From assembly GCA_009786535.1 (NCBI GenBank), contig WQRX01000006.1, forward strand, positions 21,885 to 85,884: DNA of 64,000 bases, in the 5' to 3' direction. Origin of the DNA: Defluviitaleaceae bacterium (lineage in GTDB: Bacteria > Bacillota > Clostridia > Lachnospirales > WQUN01). The translations under genes and the position numbers were made by a program. Below, one piece after another: positions 38,316 through 46,976 of this stretch (positions are counted from its first letter, which is position 1; each line of letters opens with the position of its first letter). The notes beneath the pieces were generated by a model. That model saw only the letters and a program-made list of their open reading frames with translations, was not told the origin of the DNA and ran no database searches.

Positions 38316-38813
38316 ATGTCTGAAAAGAAGAAATACGCTACCATCGAGGAAGCAATAAACGATTTGCTCGAAAGTGAAAACAAAGCAAACGCATTGAATC
38401 TTGCTGCATATCTAAATGAAAACAATATGCCACCCAACATGGCTAATTGGGGGAAAGTGCAGTATAACAACGAATACAACATCGGCAGAATGACTGTTGA
38501 AGAAAAGGGCAAATGGTGTTTCGAGGTGTTTTCGTCGCTTCATTATTACGCCGTAGATGGTTATGTTGATGACGACGCAGATTTCGTTAAAGCCGTGCAT
38601 GAGCGTGTTAATATTTGCGAAGCCCCTTGTCATGACCAATGTTGGCGAGCAAAAGATGTGAATGTGTTTGGGAAAGAGTTCAAAAGCGTGTGTTCCCAAC
38701 ACTCAGGTGAGTTTGTGAATCCTACTGTAACTGAGATAGGCTACATTAAAAAGTTAATCGAATACCGCAAAAAAGAAAAGCCCTACATTCAACAATACCA
38801 CTCGTACAACTAA
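38316..38813 (+). CDS. Hypothetical protein
   Basis: A 165-residue soluble, acidic protein with no signal peptide. It begins EKKKYATIEEAINDLLES and has a cysteine cluster CEAPCHDQCW near 113-122 and CSQHSG near 134, which could bind metal. I do not recognise a family. The ATG behind AAGGGAAG is better than an upstream in-frame start inside the structured leader. A terminator follows at 38891. Confidence 0.7.
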   Translation: MSEKKKYATIEEAINDLLESENKANALNLAAYLNENNMPPNMANWGKVQYNNEYNIGRMTVEEKGKWCFEVFSSLHYYAVDGYVDDDADFVKAVHERVNICEAPCHDQCWRAKDVNVFGKEFKSVCSQHSGEFVNPTVTEIGYIKKLIEYRKKEKPYIQQYHSYN

Positions 38814-38890
38814 ACATAGCGAATAAACATCGGTGGCGTTATATCCACCCTTCACAGCTTACATCCTAACTCGCTACAGTATGCCAGTAT

Positions 38891-38918
38891 AAAGCCCGCG
38901 CATTTTCGCGCGGGCTTT
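38891..38918. terminator. Bidirectional terminator
   Basis: Perfect 11-bp stem AAAGCCCGCGC / GCGCGGGCTTT with loop ATTTTC. Followed by GGTTTATTG on the plus strand; it sits between the convergent hypothetical gene and the SHOCT-like gene and can end both. Confidence 0.8.
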
Positions 38919-38949
38919 GGTTTATTGTATTAATCCTTTAACCTTACCT

Positions 38950-39327
38950 TTAATTCTCCCTATTTTCTACATTGCAGCAGCTGCAGGTCCCTGCTTCGCA
39001 GCAGTTTTCCTTTTCTGCTTTGTCCAGCGATTCGTGAATGGTGCAAGCCAGCTCGTCTAAGGCGGCGGCGGCTTTTTCCAGTGCGGATTGGCTGGCTTTT
39101 TTAATTTTAGGTTCTACATTCTTGTACATTTCTTTTGCTTTTTCGCCTACATCTTTGGCAAAACAGGTAACGTCGTTAGCAAAACGTTGAAATTTTTCCT
39201 CCACCTGTTCGCGTTGCTCACGGTCAAACATGCGACCTCTGCCCAGCGACTCCAGTAGCTGGGCGGCTTCCTGTGCATTAATTTTTCCGTTTTCAAGCAT
39301 GTCAAGTACGCGCATTTTTTCACTCAT
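38950..39327 (-). CDS. SHOCT-like/DUF2089-type helical protein with cysteine-rich tail
   Basis: A 125-residue protein. Residues 5-30 (MRVLDMLENGKINAQEAAQL) match the short helical domain in YvlB/DUF2089-type proteins. The middle is charged helix, and the C-terminus carries CCEAGTCSCC, an uncommon possible metal or membrane-anchoring tail. Starts behind GGAGG. Stress-related role is guessed from family. Confidence 0.7.
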   Translation of the reverse strand: MSEKMRVLDMLENGKINAQEAAQLLESLGRGRMFDREQREQVEEKFQRFANDVTCFAKDVGEKAKEMYKNVEPKIKKASQSALEKAAAALDELACTIHESLDKAEKENCCEAGTCSCCNVENREN

Positions 39328-39394
39328 TGTATTGCCTCCTTTTTATTTGTTTGTTACAACAATTACGTGAAACAACATTAAAAGTTTACGCCCG

Positions 39395-41224
39395 CTACAC
39401 CTGCGGCAATTGAATCATACGTATACGGCTGGGGCTTGCGTGGTCAATCCCGTATAATACGCCGTCGTGCGCCCAAATATAAGTAAGCCAGTAAGAGGTA
39501 TCCAACGTAATTTGGTCGCCCAAACGCACATGTATTGCACGGGGCTGTAAACGCCCGGGTTCGGTAAACATCAGCCAATCCGCATCAAAGGTAAAGTGGT
39601 AGGCGTTAATATTATTCCAGCTGTACGTGGGCTCGCCCTCTGCGGTAACGCCGCGTACATGCCCCTGCTCGGTATTAAAAAATACCGCTTCAAGATGCCG
39701 GTTGTAAAACAAGGTTTGCCCTGCATTGGTAGCAAGGTGGCGCAAACGGGTTGGCGCTTCGGGGTGGCTGGTAAATACATTAAACAACCCATCAGGATCG
39801 CCCGAAAGTAAGAAGAGCCGTTCGCCGTCTGTAGTTGCACCGTGTATAGGCATGGTAAGAATAAGCCGCTCGTCCATCGTGTTTAAGTTTATACGGTATA
39901 GATAATTATTATTGTCATAATTTGCGTAAAATAATTCGTCCCCTACAATTACCATATGCATAGCGGTATTGTCGCTGATGCGGGTAAGGTTCCGACTTGT
40001 ACCGTATACATTTGCGCGGTAAATCGCATTATTCGAAAGCCCGTCAACAAAGAAAAGGTAGCTGTCCCCGTCCTCCTCGCGCCATGTGCTGATAAAAGAG
40101 GGCAGCACGTTGTCTATAAAAAGCACTTCCTCATCGGTGGTAACAACGCCCGGCATTTGCAACGCGCGTTCCGCAACGCGGCGCCGCGCAAGCACAGGTC
40201 GCCCCCAATCCGAGCGGTAAAACAAAAAGACATCATAAAAATGGAACGAACCGCCAATCGTATCGCCCGTATTTCGAGGGTGGGTTAGCGCAACCTTTGT
40301 AAAATCATTTTCGGGCGGGGTAATGGAAGCATCAGCAAACCATTGCGGGCTTGCCCAGCGCGAGCCTGCGCGATACGCAAGAATACCGCCGTATACCATG
40401 CCCACAAGCGCCACCGCGACCAAAACAAACAGCACACGCGAAGCAATATTCATCACACGCGTAGACATGGCACTCCCCGAAGAAGAAGTCGCCCCTGCTT
40501 CCAAGTCCAGTTCATATTTAATTTTTTTGTGGAAGTCGTCTATCGAGCCGTATAAAAGCTCCGCGCCGGAAAGCGCTTCCGTAAGTATCGCCTCTAGCCT
40601 TGGCGGGATTGTTACTTCATAATCCGCTACATTGGGCTTATCCTTTGTATACGTATGTCCCGTAATTAGTTTAAAATACAGCCGCGCAAGTTCAACAATG
40701 CTTGGGTTAAAGTTCAAATCCCATGAGAACGTCGCGTCCAGCATCAGCTCCCGCTGGGGGTTTACGCGCAGGTCTTTTATCGAAAACGTAAAAACAACCC
40801 CCTGCGCTTGCGCTTGCCCAAGGGAAAGCAACAGCGGGCGTATAAATTGAAACGCTTCCACGTATTCCATTTTTTGGTTTTGCATATAATTTTCTACGGT
40901 GGTAAAACTGCATTGGCGACGTACAACATAGGCGGTATTATTATTATCCAACACGCCTTCAATCGGGAGAATTGCGCCCTTTATCTCGTTCATTGCGTTG
41001 GCACGTTTGCGGAAGGAGTTTAACTCGTCCTCAAACTCTTTGGTAAACCGTTCCGATATTTTTAACGTACCATTGGGCTGGCGGTCCGCCATATACGTAG
41101 GATAAAATTCCGTAGCAACAAACTGCGCGCGCCCCGCCCCGCTGGCTTGGTAATGCGTTAAATAACTGTCACGCACCAATACCGATTCCAGCATATACGG
41201 TTCAAGTTGAATATCCAATGCCAT
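39395..41224 (-). CDS. Transmembrane pseudokinase with outside beta-propeller (DUF5050-like)
   Basis: A 609-residue protein. Residues 15-240 follow the bacterial Ser/Thr kinase fold, but the catalytic residues are lost: the AIKEFFP segment reads VATEFYP (Lys to Thr38), the HRD triad region reads FTF near 145-147, and the DFG region reads DAT (163-165). The kinase-like NNNTAYVV and C-lobe segments remain. A membrane helix spans about 262-284. The outside part, about 300-609, has repeats of the form D-G-x-x-L/Y-F-x and resembles DUF5050 propellers. Divergent from an ECF sigma factor. Confidence 0.75.
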   Translation of the reverse strand: MALDIQLEPYMLESVLVRDSYLTHYQASGAGRAQFVATEFYPTYMADRQPNGTLKISERFTKEFEDELNSFRKRANAMNEIKGAILPIEGVLDNNNTAYVVRRQCSFTTVENYMQNQKMEYVEAFQFIRPLLLSLGQAQAQGVVFTFSIKDLRVNPQRELMLDATFSWDLNFNPSIVELARLYFKLITGHTYTKDKPNVADYEVTIPPRLEAILTEALSGAELLYGSIDDFHKKIKYELDLEAGATSSSGSAMSTRVMNIASRVLFVLVAVALVGMVYGGILAYRAGSRWASPQWFADASITPPENDFTKVALTHPRNTGDTIGGSFHFYDVFLFYRSDWGRPVLARRRVAERALQMPGVVTTDEEVLFIDNVLPSFISTWREEDGDSYLFFVDGLSNNAIYRANVYGTSRNLTRISDNTAMHMVIVGDELFYANYDNNNYLYRINLNTMDERLILTMPIHGATTDGERLFLLSGDPDGLFNVFTSHPEAPTRLRHLATNAGQTLFYNRHLEAVFFNTEQGHVRGVTAEGEPTYSWNNINAYHFTFDADWLMFTEPGRLQPRAIHVRLGDQITLDTSYWLTYIWAHDGVLYGIDHASPSRIRMIQLPQV

Positions 41225-41245
41225 TGATTTTCACCTCATGGGGTG

Positions 41246-41254
41246 ATTATAGCA
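41246..41254 (-). promoter_or_regulatory. Extended -10 promoter of the pseudokinase gene
   Basis: Minus strand TGCTATAAT, a full extended -10, 22 bases before the ATG. The short leader can fold CACC/GGTG over the ribosome-binding site GAGGTG. No good -35 is seen. Confidence 0.55.
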
Positions 41255-41312
41255 TAAATTTACCCCGCAACGTAACCATAAAAAATCTGTTACTATAAGC
41301 AGGAGGCAAAAA

Positions 41313-41876
41313 ATGTTAGACGACGATAAAATAATTGACCTATATTTTTCGCGTATGGAAATAGCAATTGCCGAAACGCGTAAAAAATACGGCGGGCGTC
41401 TATTTACGGTGGCGCGTAATATTTTATTTAATAAAGAAGACGCCGAGGAATGCGTAAACGACACATTAATGAAGGCATGGCAGCACATTCCGCCCAAACG
41501 ACCGGAAATGCTGGGCGCATATTTGTCAAAAATTGTGCGCAATTTGTCGATTAACGCATTACAAGCGAAAAAAGCCGCCAAGCGCGGCGGGGACGAGGTG
41601 AACCTATTGCTGGGCGAACTAACGGAATGCATTGCATCACCGCACACGCCGGAAAATACCCACGAAGCCAACGAGGTAACAAACGCATTAAACATGTTTT
41701 TAGCAAAGCAAGAAAAAACCGCCCGCGTTGCCTTTGTTCTGCGCTATTTCCACGGCGAAAGCATTAACAACATCTGTACGCGCTTTAACATGGGCGAAAG
41801 CAAGGTCAAATCCATCTTATTTCGCACACGCAAAAAACTGCGCACACATCTGGAAAAAGAAGGGATAGCGATATGA
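41313..41876 (+). CDS. ECF-type sigma-70 family RNA polymerase sigma factor
   Basis: A 187-residue sigma factor. Region 2 is ARNILFNKEDAEECVNDTLM with AYLSKIVRNLSINAL; region 4 is FVLRYFHGESINNICTRF, then MGESKVKSILFRTRKKLR. The upstream 88-base gap holds the inverted repeat GTAAC-N12-GTTAC (41272-41293) and GGAGG. Probably senses an outside signal through the small gene that overlaps its stop. Confidence 0.9.
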   Translation: MLDDDKIIDLYFSRMEIAIAETRKKYGGRLFTVARNILFNKEDAEECVNDTLMKAWQHIPPKRPEMLGAYLSKIVRNLSINALQAKKAAKRGGDEVNLLLGELTECIASPHTPENTHEANEVTNALNMFLAKQEKTARVAFVLRYFHGESINNICTRFNMGESKVKSILFRTRKKLRTHLEKEGIAI

Positions 41877-42073
41877 ATCTATTCATAGCCATTGGCGATA
41901 TCTACGATATTTTCATAGAAGAAGCCGAAACCGCCAACATTGCCGAAGAATCGGTACGCCGCCGCAAACGCCGTAACACCACTGCCGCCGCACTTGCAAC
42001 GGCGAGCGCGCTGGGCATTGCCGCCTTTGCGGTGTGGCGTAAAAAAACAAAACAAAAACGCCTGGCAAGCTAA
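41873..42073 (+). CDS. Minimal membrane protein, putative anti-sigma remnant
   Basis: A 66-residue protein overlapping the sigma stop by four bases (ATGA). The start IGDIYDIFIEEAE resembles the N-terminus of anti-sigma factors that follow such sigma genes, then a basic RRRKRR and one membrane helix (TTAAALATASALGIAAFAVW). The usual large outside domain is absent. It could be a minimal anti-sigma or a truncated gene; the terminator right behind argues for a natural end. Confidence 0.65.
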   Translation: MNLFIAIGDIYDIFIEEAETANIAEESVRRRKRRNTTAAALATASALGIAAFAVWRKKTKQKRLAS

Positions 42074-42090
42074 TTGCAAGGCGTTTTTTG
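42055..42090. terminator. Bidirectional terminator between sigma unit and tRNA-Tyr
   Basis: Stem AAAACGCCT / AGGCGTTTT with inner GCAA/TTGC, then T6 on the plus strand and TTTTTGTTTTG on the minus strand. It begins within the last codons of the small membrane gene. Confidence 0.8.
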
Positions 42091-42117
42091 CGCAAAATTA
42101 TTCAATTTCGCGGCATC

Positions 42118-42199
42118 TGGGCAGAGAAGGATTTGAACCTTCGAAAGCTGAGCTAGCGGAGTTACAGTCCGACCCCTTTGGCCACTTGGGTATCTGCCC
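42118..42199 (-). tRNA. tRNA-Tyr (anticodon GTA)
   Basis: An 82-base class II tRNA with long variable arm. Acceptor GGGCAGA / TCTGCCC, D arm CCCAAGTGGCCAAAGGG, anticodon loop CTGTAAC, variable arm GCTAGCTCAGC-like, T loop TTCAAAT. Discriminator A; CCA is not encoded. Confidence 0.93.
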
Positions 42200-42230
42200 G
42201 AAGCGGGGTAGATTGTACCACATCACGCGC

Positions 42231-42488
42231 TTACGCGCAAGCATATTCCTCGTTTAAACGTTCCGGCGGTATTTCAAAGGCATTTATCCACGATTGATAA
42301 CAATCCACGCACAAATCTATCGAATGCGCCTCCCCGTCAAAAGGCGAATGGTAGCCCCATTCTTTGGAAAGGGATACATAATCTTGCATATATCCGCACG
42401 CATTTCTTCCCACTTCGCGCCCGCAAGCGTTGCAACGCACATCTGCCAATTGTTTGCTTACCACTGTTTTTTCGGTGTAAAATTTCAT
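42231..42488 (-). CDS. Small zinc-ribbon-like protein
   Basis: An 85-residue protein with CNACG near 19-23 and CVDCYQSW near 60-67, plus extra cysteines; the HSPFDGEAHSIDLC segment is distinctive. Likely binds zinc. I know similar short proteins in Clostridia without a defined role. Ribosome-binding site GGGGGC. Own promoter at 42551-42578. Confidence 0.75.
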   Translation of the reverse strand: MKFYTEKTVVSKQLADVRCNACGREVGRNACGYMQDYVSLSKEWGYHSPFDGEAHSIDLCVDCYQSWINAFEIPPERLNEEYACA

Positions 42489-42550
42489 CCCGGCGCCCCC
42501 TTTTTATACGAACCTTACAAGCCCGCATTCCCTTCGCATTCGTACATTAT

Positions 42551-42578
42551 ATTATATGTTACGCAAAATTTTTGTACA
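42551..42578 (-). promoter_or_regulatory. Promoter of the zinc-ribbon gene
   Basis: Minus strand TGTACA (42573-42578), 16 bases, TATAAT (42551-42556), with a second overlapping TATAAT at 42546-42551. The stretch 42489-42665 otherwise holds nothing I can name. Confidence 0.6.
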
Positions 42579-42665
42579 CAGGTAATTACTTCTAAAACCT
42601 ACGGCTCGTCCAATCCTTGCGTTACGCGGCACTTGTTCCATTATATTCCATACGAAAAACAAATA

Positions 42666-43163
42666 TTACTCCCGCACGCCCAAAATTGAAAATCCTACCC
42701 GCAGCACGGCATTTCCTTCATTAAATTCCATATGTACAGCCTGTTTATACACAGGCGCAATGCCCAGCATTCCAAGAAAGTGCAAGACCGCATACACGCA
42801 CCCTTCGTACACGCCGTGGGCTTGCAAAAGCATAAAATCCTCACCGCCCGCCGCTTCCCCCGCATTAAAAGAAAGCACGTCTATGCCCAAACCATATGTA
42901 TCGGCAAGACCGGCAACCGCCGCCAGCACATCCACCAGCTCCTCTTGCTTCACAATTACAAAGCCTGCCATTTCCTCAAGAAGCGCAACATTCGCATCAA
43001 ACGCTGCCTCATACCGCGCATACGCAGAAAGCTGCCGCTCCTGCATCGCCACCACATCCCGCACTCGCCCCACCGACTGCACCGCAGGTCGGATAAACAT
43101 CGCGGAAAAAATGGCAATAATAAGAATATTGACCAATATGTAATAACCTATGATGCGTTTCAT
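42666..43163 (-). CDS. PilO-like membrane protein
   Basis: A 165-residue protein with one N-terminal membrane helix (YYILVNILIIAIFSAMF), a helical stalk (MQERQLSAYARYEAAFDANV) and an alpha/beta C-terminal part, the outline of PilO-type pilus or secretion platform proteins. No other pilus gene is near, so the call is tentative. It lies after the ribosomal operon terminator on the same strand. Confidence 0.5.
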   Translation of the reverse strand: MKRIIGYYILVNILIIAIFSAMFIRPAVQSVGRVRDVVAMQERQLSAYARYEAAFDANVALLEEMAGFVIVKQEELVDVLAAVAGLADTYGLGIDVLSFNAGEAAGGEDFMLLQAHGVYEGCVYAVLHFLGMLGIAPVYKQAVHMEFNEGNAVLRVGFSILGVRE

Positions 43164-43200
43164 GAAAAACCCCTAAAGATTAAAAGATTCGCCTTCGGTG

Positions 43201-43222
43201 CCCGCTTTTTAAAAAAGCGGGG
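43201..43222 (-). terminator. Second hairpin after the ribosomal operon
   Basis: CCCGCTTTTT / AAAAAGCGGG, a compact inverted repeat between the rplQ terminator and the PilO-like gene. It may back up termination or attenuate reading into that gene. Confidence 0.45.
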
Positions 43223-43269
43223 CAAAAAATTTAACGTTGCGCTTGTTATGTTATTTAACCTAAAAATCT

Positions 43270-43295
43270 AAAACCCGCGCAGATGCGCGGGTTTT
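43270..43295 (-). terminator. Terminator of the ribosomal operon
   Basis: Perfect 11-bp stem AAAACCCGCGC / GCGCGGGTTTT, then TTTTAGATTTTTAG on the minus strand, 55 bases past rplQ. Between them lies another stem, TGCA/ACCGTG pairing with CACGGT/TGCA (43306-43335), probably part of the 3' end. Confidence 0.88.
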
Positions 43296-43350
43296 AAAAT
43301 TAAGATGCACTACCGTGCGAGTCCACGGTCTTGCACTTAATCTCTTGACC

Positions 43351-43887
43351 TTAAATCAGCTCCAGCAACACCATAGGTGCACCATCGCCGCGGCGCATAC
43401 CCAGCTTTACCATGCGGGTATAGCCGCCGTTGCGACCTGCAAAACGGTTGCCCCATTTTTCAAACATCATACCCGCCATGTCGACGGATTTGGTTTCGCT
43501 GCGCATCTTGCGCTTGTCTGCAGGGGTCTGGGTTACGGGATAGAGTACGCTTAACATCCTGCGGCGTGCTACTAGGCGGGAAGGATTATCCTTTTTAATT
43601 TCGCGTTCAACTTCGTTGAATACGGTTACTTTCTTACCATTTTCCACCGTTTTTACGCGCTTACCGTCCTTATCCTTTTGGGGAACCTTGGCGGTTACGG
43701 TTTCGGTGGTGTAATTGTCCTTCTCTTTTACGGCAAGGGTAATAAGCTTTTCGGCAACGCGGCGTACTTCCTTTGCACGCGTTTCCGTGGTGGTAACTTT
43801 GCCGTGGTATAATAACTGCGTAGCAAGCGTGCGCAGCATTGCTTTGCGCTGGCTAGAAGTACGCCCCAACTTTCTGTAACCTGCCAT
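43351..43887 (-). CDS. rplQ: 50S ribosomal protein L17 (long form)
   Basis: A 178-residue L17; bacterial L17 is often 115-130. The start MAGYRKLGRTSSQRKAMLR and the end DGAPMVLLELI are standard. An insert of about 50 residues (about 60-110, Lys/Glu/Val rich, GKRVKTVENGKKV) lies in the middle; such an insert is known in some Clostridia. Lines the tunnel exit. Confidence 0.97.
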   Translation of the reverse strand: MAGYRKLGRTSSQRKAMLRTLATQLLYHGKVTTTETRAKEVRRVAEKLITLAVKEKDNYTTETVTAKVPQKDKDGKRVKTVENGKKVTVFNEVEREIKKDNPSRLVARRRMLSVLYPVTQTPADKRKMRSETKSVDMAGMMFEKWGNRFAGRNGGYTRMVKLGMRRGDGAPMVLLELI

Positions 43888-43899
43888 GTTAATCTCTCC

Positions 43900-44859
43900 T
43901 TATTCCTCAGAAGGCGTAAGGGCAAGCCCCAAATCCGCCATCTTCTTTAACACTTCTTCCAAGGACTTACGCCCAAGGTTTCGTACCTTCATCATATCCT
44001 CTTCGGTTTTGCCCGAAAGGTCTTGCACCGTATTAATGCCCGCGCGCTTTAAGCAGTTATACGAACGCACGGAAAGGTCCAGTTCCTCGATGGTCATCTC
44101 AAGCATTTTTGCTTTAAGCCCGCTCTCGCGCGTTACCAGCACATCGCCCGTAATCGAACTGTCCGACAAATCATCAAACAGCTTGAAGTGACCAACCAAA
44201 ATGCGTGCGCCTAAGCAAACCGCATCATGCGGGGAAATGGTACCGTTAGTCCATACTTCCATTGTTAGTTTGTCGTAGTCGGTTACGTCGCCCACACGGG
44301 TAGAATCTACGGAAAAGTTTACCTTACGCACAGGCGTGTAAATCGAGTCAACGGGAATTACCCCAATAGCGTGGTTTGCGGTTTTGTTTTTATCCGCACC
44401 CGTATAGCCATGCCCGCGGCGTATGGTCATTTCAATGTTTAATTTTGCGTCGTCGCCGTCAAGCGTGGCGATAAGCATATCGGGGTTAAGCACTTCCACA
44501 TCGGCGTCAAACTTAATGTCCTTCGCCAATACTTCGCATGTGCCGCTTGCGGCAATATGCGCGATTTTGGGGTCGTTGCCGTCCCCGTGATAACGCAGTG
44601 CAAGCCCTTTAAGATTAAGAATAATTTCGGTTAAATCTTCTTTTACGCCCGGCAAATGGCTAAATTCATGCAATACGCCCTCTACCCGAATATTGGTAAC
44701 AGCCGCACCCGGCAAACTGGAAAGTAACACCCTGCGAAGGGAATTACCCAGCGTTGTGCCAAAACCGCGTTCCAACTGGTCTACTATGAAGCGGCCATAT
44801 ACGCCGCCCTTGGCTTCCGCCATTTCAATACGAGGCTTCTCAATTTCCAGCACGCGCAA
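43900..44859 (-). CDS. rpoA: RNA polymerase alpha subunit
   Basis: A 319-residue alpha subunit. N-terminal dimer domain has [20 protein letters not shown]; the C-terminal domain has [19 protein letters not shown] and [13 protein letters not shown] for UP-element and activator contacts. Length and linker are normal. Confidence 0.98.
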   Translation of the reverse strand: MRVLEIEKPRIEMAEAKGGVYGRFIVDQLERGFGTTLGNSLRRVLLSSLPGAAVTNIRVEGVLHEFSHLPGVKEDLTEIILNLKGLALRYHGDGNDPKIAHIAASGTCEVLAKDIKFDADVEVLNPDMLIATLDGDDAKLNIEMTIRRGHGYTGADKNKTANHAIGVIPVDSIYTPVRKVNFSVDSTRVGDVTDYDKLTMEVWTNGTISPHDAVCLGARILVGHFKLFDDLSDSSITGDVLVTRESGLKAKMLEMTIEELDLSVRSYNCLKRAGINTVQDLSGKTEEDMMKVRNLGRKSLEEVLKKMADLGLALTPSEE

Positions 44860-44865
44860 CCCTCC

Positions 44866-45495
44866 CTATTTCGAGTACAATTCGACGATATACGTTTCCT
44901 TAACGGGTATCGTAATATGCTCACGGGTGGGCAATGCTGCAACCACGCCGCGCAATTGTTCTGCTTCACGGGTTAGCCAGTCGGGAATCGGACGGCCATT
45001 GGTCATATCCAACACTTCTTTAAAACGGTCAAGGGACTTAGACTTATCGCGTACAGCAATAACATCGCCCACTTTTACTTGGTAAGAAGGAATATTTACC
45101 CGCTTGCCATTTACCGTGATTAAATTATGGCGCACAATTTGACGCGCCTCCGTGCGGGAACGCCCATACCCAAGACGGAAAACTACGTTATCCAAACGCA
45201 GTTCCAGCAAGCGAAGCAGGTTTTCACCCGTTACGCCTGGTATGTTGCGCGCTATTTCAAAATATTTGCGGAATTGCTTTTCCAACACGCCATAAATACG
45301 CTTCGCTTTTTGCTTCTCGCGAAGTTGCTGACCGTATTCGCTCAGCTTTTTGGGGCGGGCATTACCATGCTGCCCCGGCGGGGTTGGGCGTTTTGCCACA
45401 GGGCAAGAATTTTTCACACACTTCTCGCCTTTAAGGAATAATTTTTCGCCCTCTCTGCGGCAACGACGGCACACAGGACCTGTATATCTTGCCAT
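44866..45495 (-). CDS. rpsD: 30S ribosomal protein S4
   Basis: A 209-residue S4 with N-terminal zinc-type cysteines ([18 protein letters not shown]) and the S4 RNA-binding domain [20 protein letters not shown]. Assembly-initiating protein and probable translational regulator of this part of the operon. Confidence 0.97.
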   Translation of the reverse strand: MARYTGPVCRRCRREGEKLFLKGEKCVKNSCPVAKRPTPPGQHGNARPKKLSEYGQQLREKQKAKRIYGVLEKQFRKYFEIARNIPGVTGENLLRLLELRLDNVVFRLGYGRSRTEARQIVRHNLITVNGKRVNIPSYQVKVGDVIAVRDKSKSLDRFKEVLDMTNGRPIPDWLTREAEQLRGVVAALPTREHITIPVKETYIVELYSK

Positions 45496-45498
45496 AAC

Positions 45499-45900
45499 TC
45501 AAACTCTCCTTCTTTTCGGCGGTCTGCAACCGTTGTGGGGTACGGGGGTTACGTCTTTAATAAGCGTAACCTCCAAACCCGCCGCTTGCAACGCGCGAAT
45601 TGCCGCTTCACGACCGCTTCCCGGACCGTTTACGTACACTTCTACCATTTTCAAACCATACTCTTTTGCGGCGGCGGCAGCGGTATCGGCTGCCATTTGC
45701 GCCGCATACGGGGTAGACTTGCGGCTACCACGGAAGTTTAACGCCCCCGCGCTCGACCAGCTAAGTGCATTACCCGAAGCATCGGTAATAGTAACAATGG
45801 TATTGTTAAAGGATGATTGAATATGGGCTTGGCCGCGGTCAACAAATTTTCTGTCGCGCCTTCTGCGGGTAGCCGCCCGCCGTACTTGTTTTTTAGGCAT
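45499..45900 (-). CDS. rpsK: 30S ribosomal protein S11
   Basis: A 133-residue S11: [19 protein letters not shown] and the C-terminal [18 protein letters not shown] are diagnostic. Platform protein near the 3' end of 16S rRNA. Gap to rpsD three bases. Confidence 0.98.
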   Translation of the reverse strand: MPKKQVRRAATRRRRDRKFVDRGQAHIQSSFNNTIVTITDASGNALSWSSAGALNFRGSRKSTPYAAQMAADTAAAAAKEYGLKMVEVYVNGPGSGREAAIRALQAAGLEVTLIKDVTPVPHNGCRPPKRRRV

Positions 45901-45928
45901 GTAAGTCCTCCATTTTAAACATTACGTT

Positions 45929-46297
45929 TTACTTCTTCTTATTTGCAACCGTTCTGGCTTTGCCTTTACGGGTACGGGCATTGGTACGGGTACGCTGTCC
46001 GCGCACGGGCAAACTTTTACGGTGGCGAATGCCGCGGTAACAACCAATTTCCACCAGCCGCTTAATGTTTAGCGCAACTTCACGGCGAAGGTCACCCTCT
46101 ACCATTTGCGTTTTTTCAATTACGCCGCGCAAGCGAATTACTTCGTCATCCGTTAAATCGCGTACGCGTGTACCCAACGTAACCTTTGCTTCCGCCATAA
46201 TGCGCAAAGCACTGGGTCGTCCAATACCGAAGATATAAGTCAGACCAATTTCAGCCTTCTTTTCTCTGGGCAAGTCAACGCCTGCAATACGTGCCAT
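45929..46297 (-). CDS. rpsM: 30S ribosomal protein S13
   Basis: A 122-residue S13 starting [17 protein letters not shown], ending [15 protein letters not shown]. The ATG behind AGGAGG is chosen; an upstream in-frame codon would add 12 foreign residues. Head protein contacting P-site tRNA. Confidence 0.97.
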   Translation of the reverse strand: MARIAGVDLPREKKAEIGLTYIFGIGRPSALRIMAEAKVTLGTRVRDLTDDEVIRLRGVIEKTQMVEGDLRREVALNIKRLVEIGCYRGIRHRKSLPVRGQRTRTNARTRKGKARTVANKKK

Positions 46298-46341
46298 TTT
46301 ACAACCTCCTAAAATCGTTTGCCTTGTTGCCAAGTTAAAAC

Positions 46342-46455
46342 TTAACCTTGTCTTTGTTTATGCCTCGGGTTATCGCATATTACCCGAATGGCGCGCTTGC
46401 GCCGAATAATTTTACATTTTTCGCAAATCGGTTTTACCGATGGTCTTACCTTCAT
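46342..46455 (-). CDS. rpmJ: 50S ribosomal protein L36
   Basis: A 37-residue protein reading [20 protein letters not shown], then [11 protein letters not shown]. Cysteines and a histidine in CxxC...C...H order form the zinc site. It lies between rpsM and infA, its usual place, with GAGTG before the ATG. Confidence 0.97.
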   Translation of the reverse strand: MKVRPSVKPICEKCKIIRRKRAIRVICDNPRHKQRQG

Positions 46456-46492
46456 AGAAAACACTCCTCATTACAAATGCAAGCATTTGCAT

Positions 46493-46711
46493 TTACTTGT
46501 CACGCCAAACGATACGACCTTTAGTCAAATCGTACGGCGACATTTCTATCAGCACCTTATCGCCGGGAATGATGCGAATAAAATTCATCCGCAACTTGCC
46601 AGATATGTGCGCAAGAATGGTATGTCCATTTTCCAGTTTCACTTGAAACATGGCATTTGGCAGTTTTTCAACAACCCTACCTTCGACTTCTATTACATCA
46701 TCTTTTGCCAA
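46493..46711 (-). CDS. infA: Translation initiation factor IF-1
   Basis: A 72-residue OB-fold protein, [20 protein letters not shown] and [14 protein letters not shown], standard length and sequence. Overlaps the KOW gene by 14 bases. Confidence 0.98.
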   Translation of the reverse strand: MAKDDVIEVEGRVVEKLPNAMFQVKLENGHTILAHISGKLRMNFIRIIPGDKVLIEMSPYDLTKGRIVWRDK

Positions 46712-46976
46712 GGGGGCTTACCTCCTCTCCCAGCATTTTGCGTATGTCCGCATCCTGCAAGCCTCGGGGGCCTACGCTTGTTAAATCCACATTGCAGTTA
46801 GTGGGTTGTACATGCATAGCTTTTTTCTTTTTGGGTTTGGAAAGGGTGCGCGTATAACCATCAACTAACGTTAACCAAATGGCATTCGTTTGTTTATCGG
46901 GTTCAACGGAAAGTACAATCATGTACCGCCCCTTATCCCGCCCCTTCTTGCTAATCACAATCTGTCCCGCGCTCAT
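46698..46976 (-). CDS. KOW-domain RNA-binding protein
   Basis: A 92-residue L14e-like protein starting [20 protein letters not shown] (KOW motif). Found between map and infA in many Clostridia and probably ribosome associated. Overlaps map by four bases and infA by 14. Confidence 0.88.
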   Translation of the reverse strand: MSAGQIVISKKGRDKGRYMIVLSVEPDKQTNAIWLTLVDGYTRTLSKPKKKKAMHVQPTNCNVDLTSVGPRGLQDADIRKMLGEEVSPLGKR

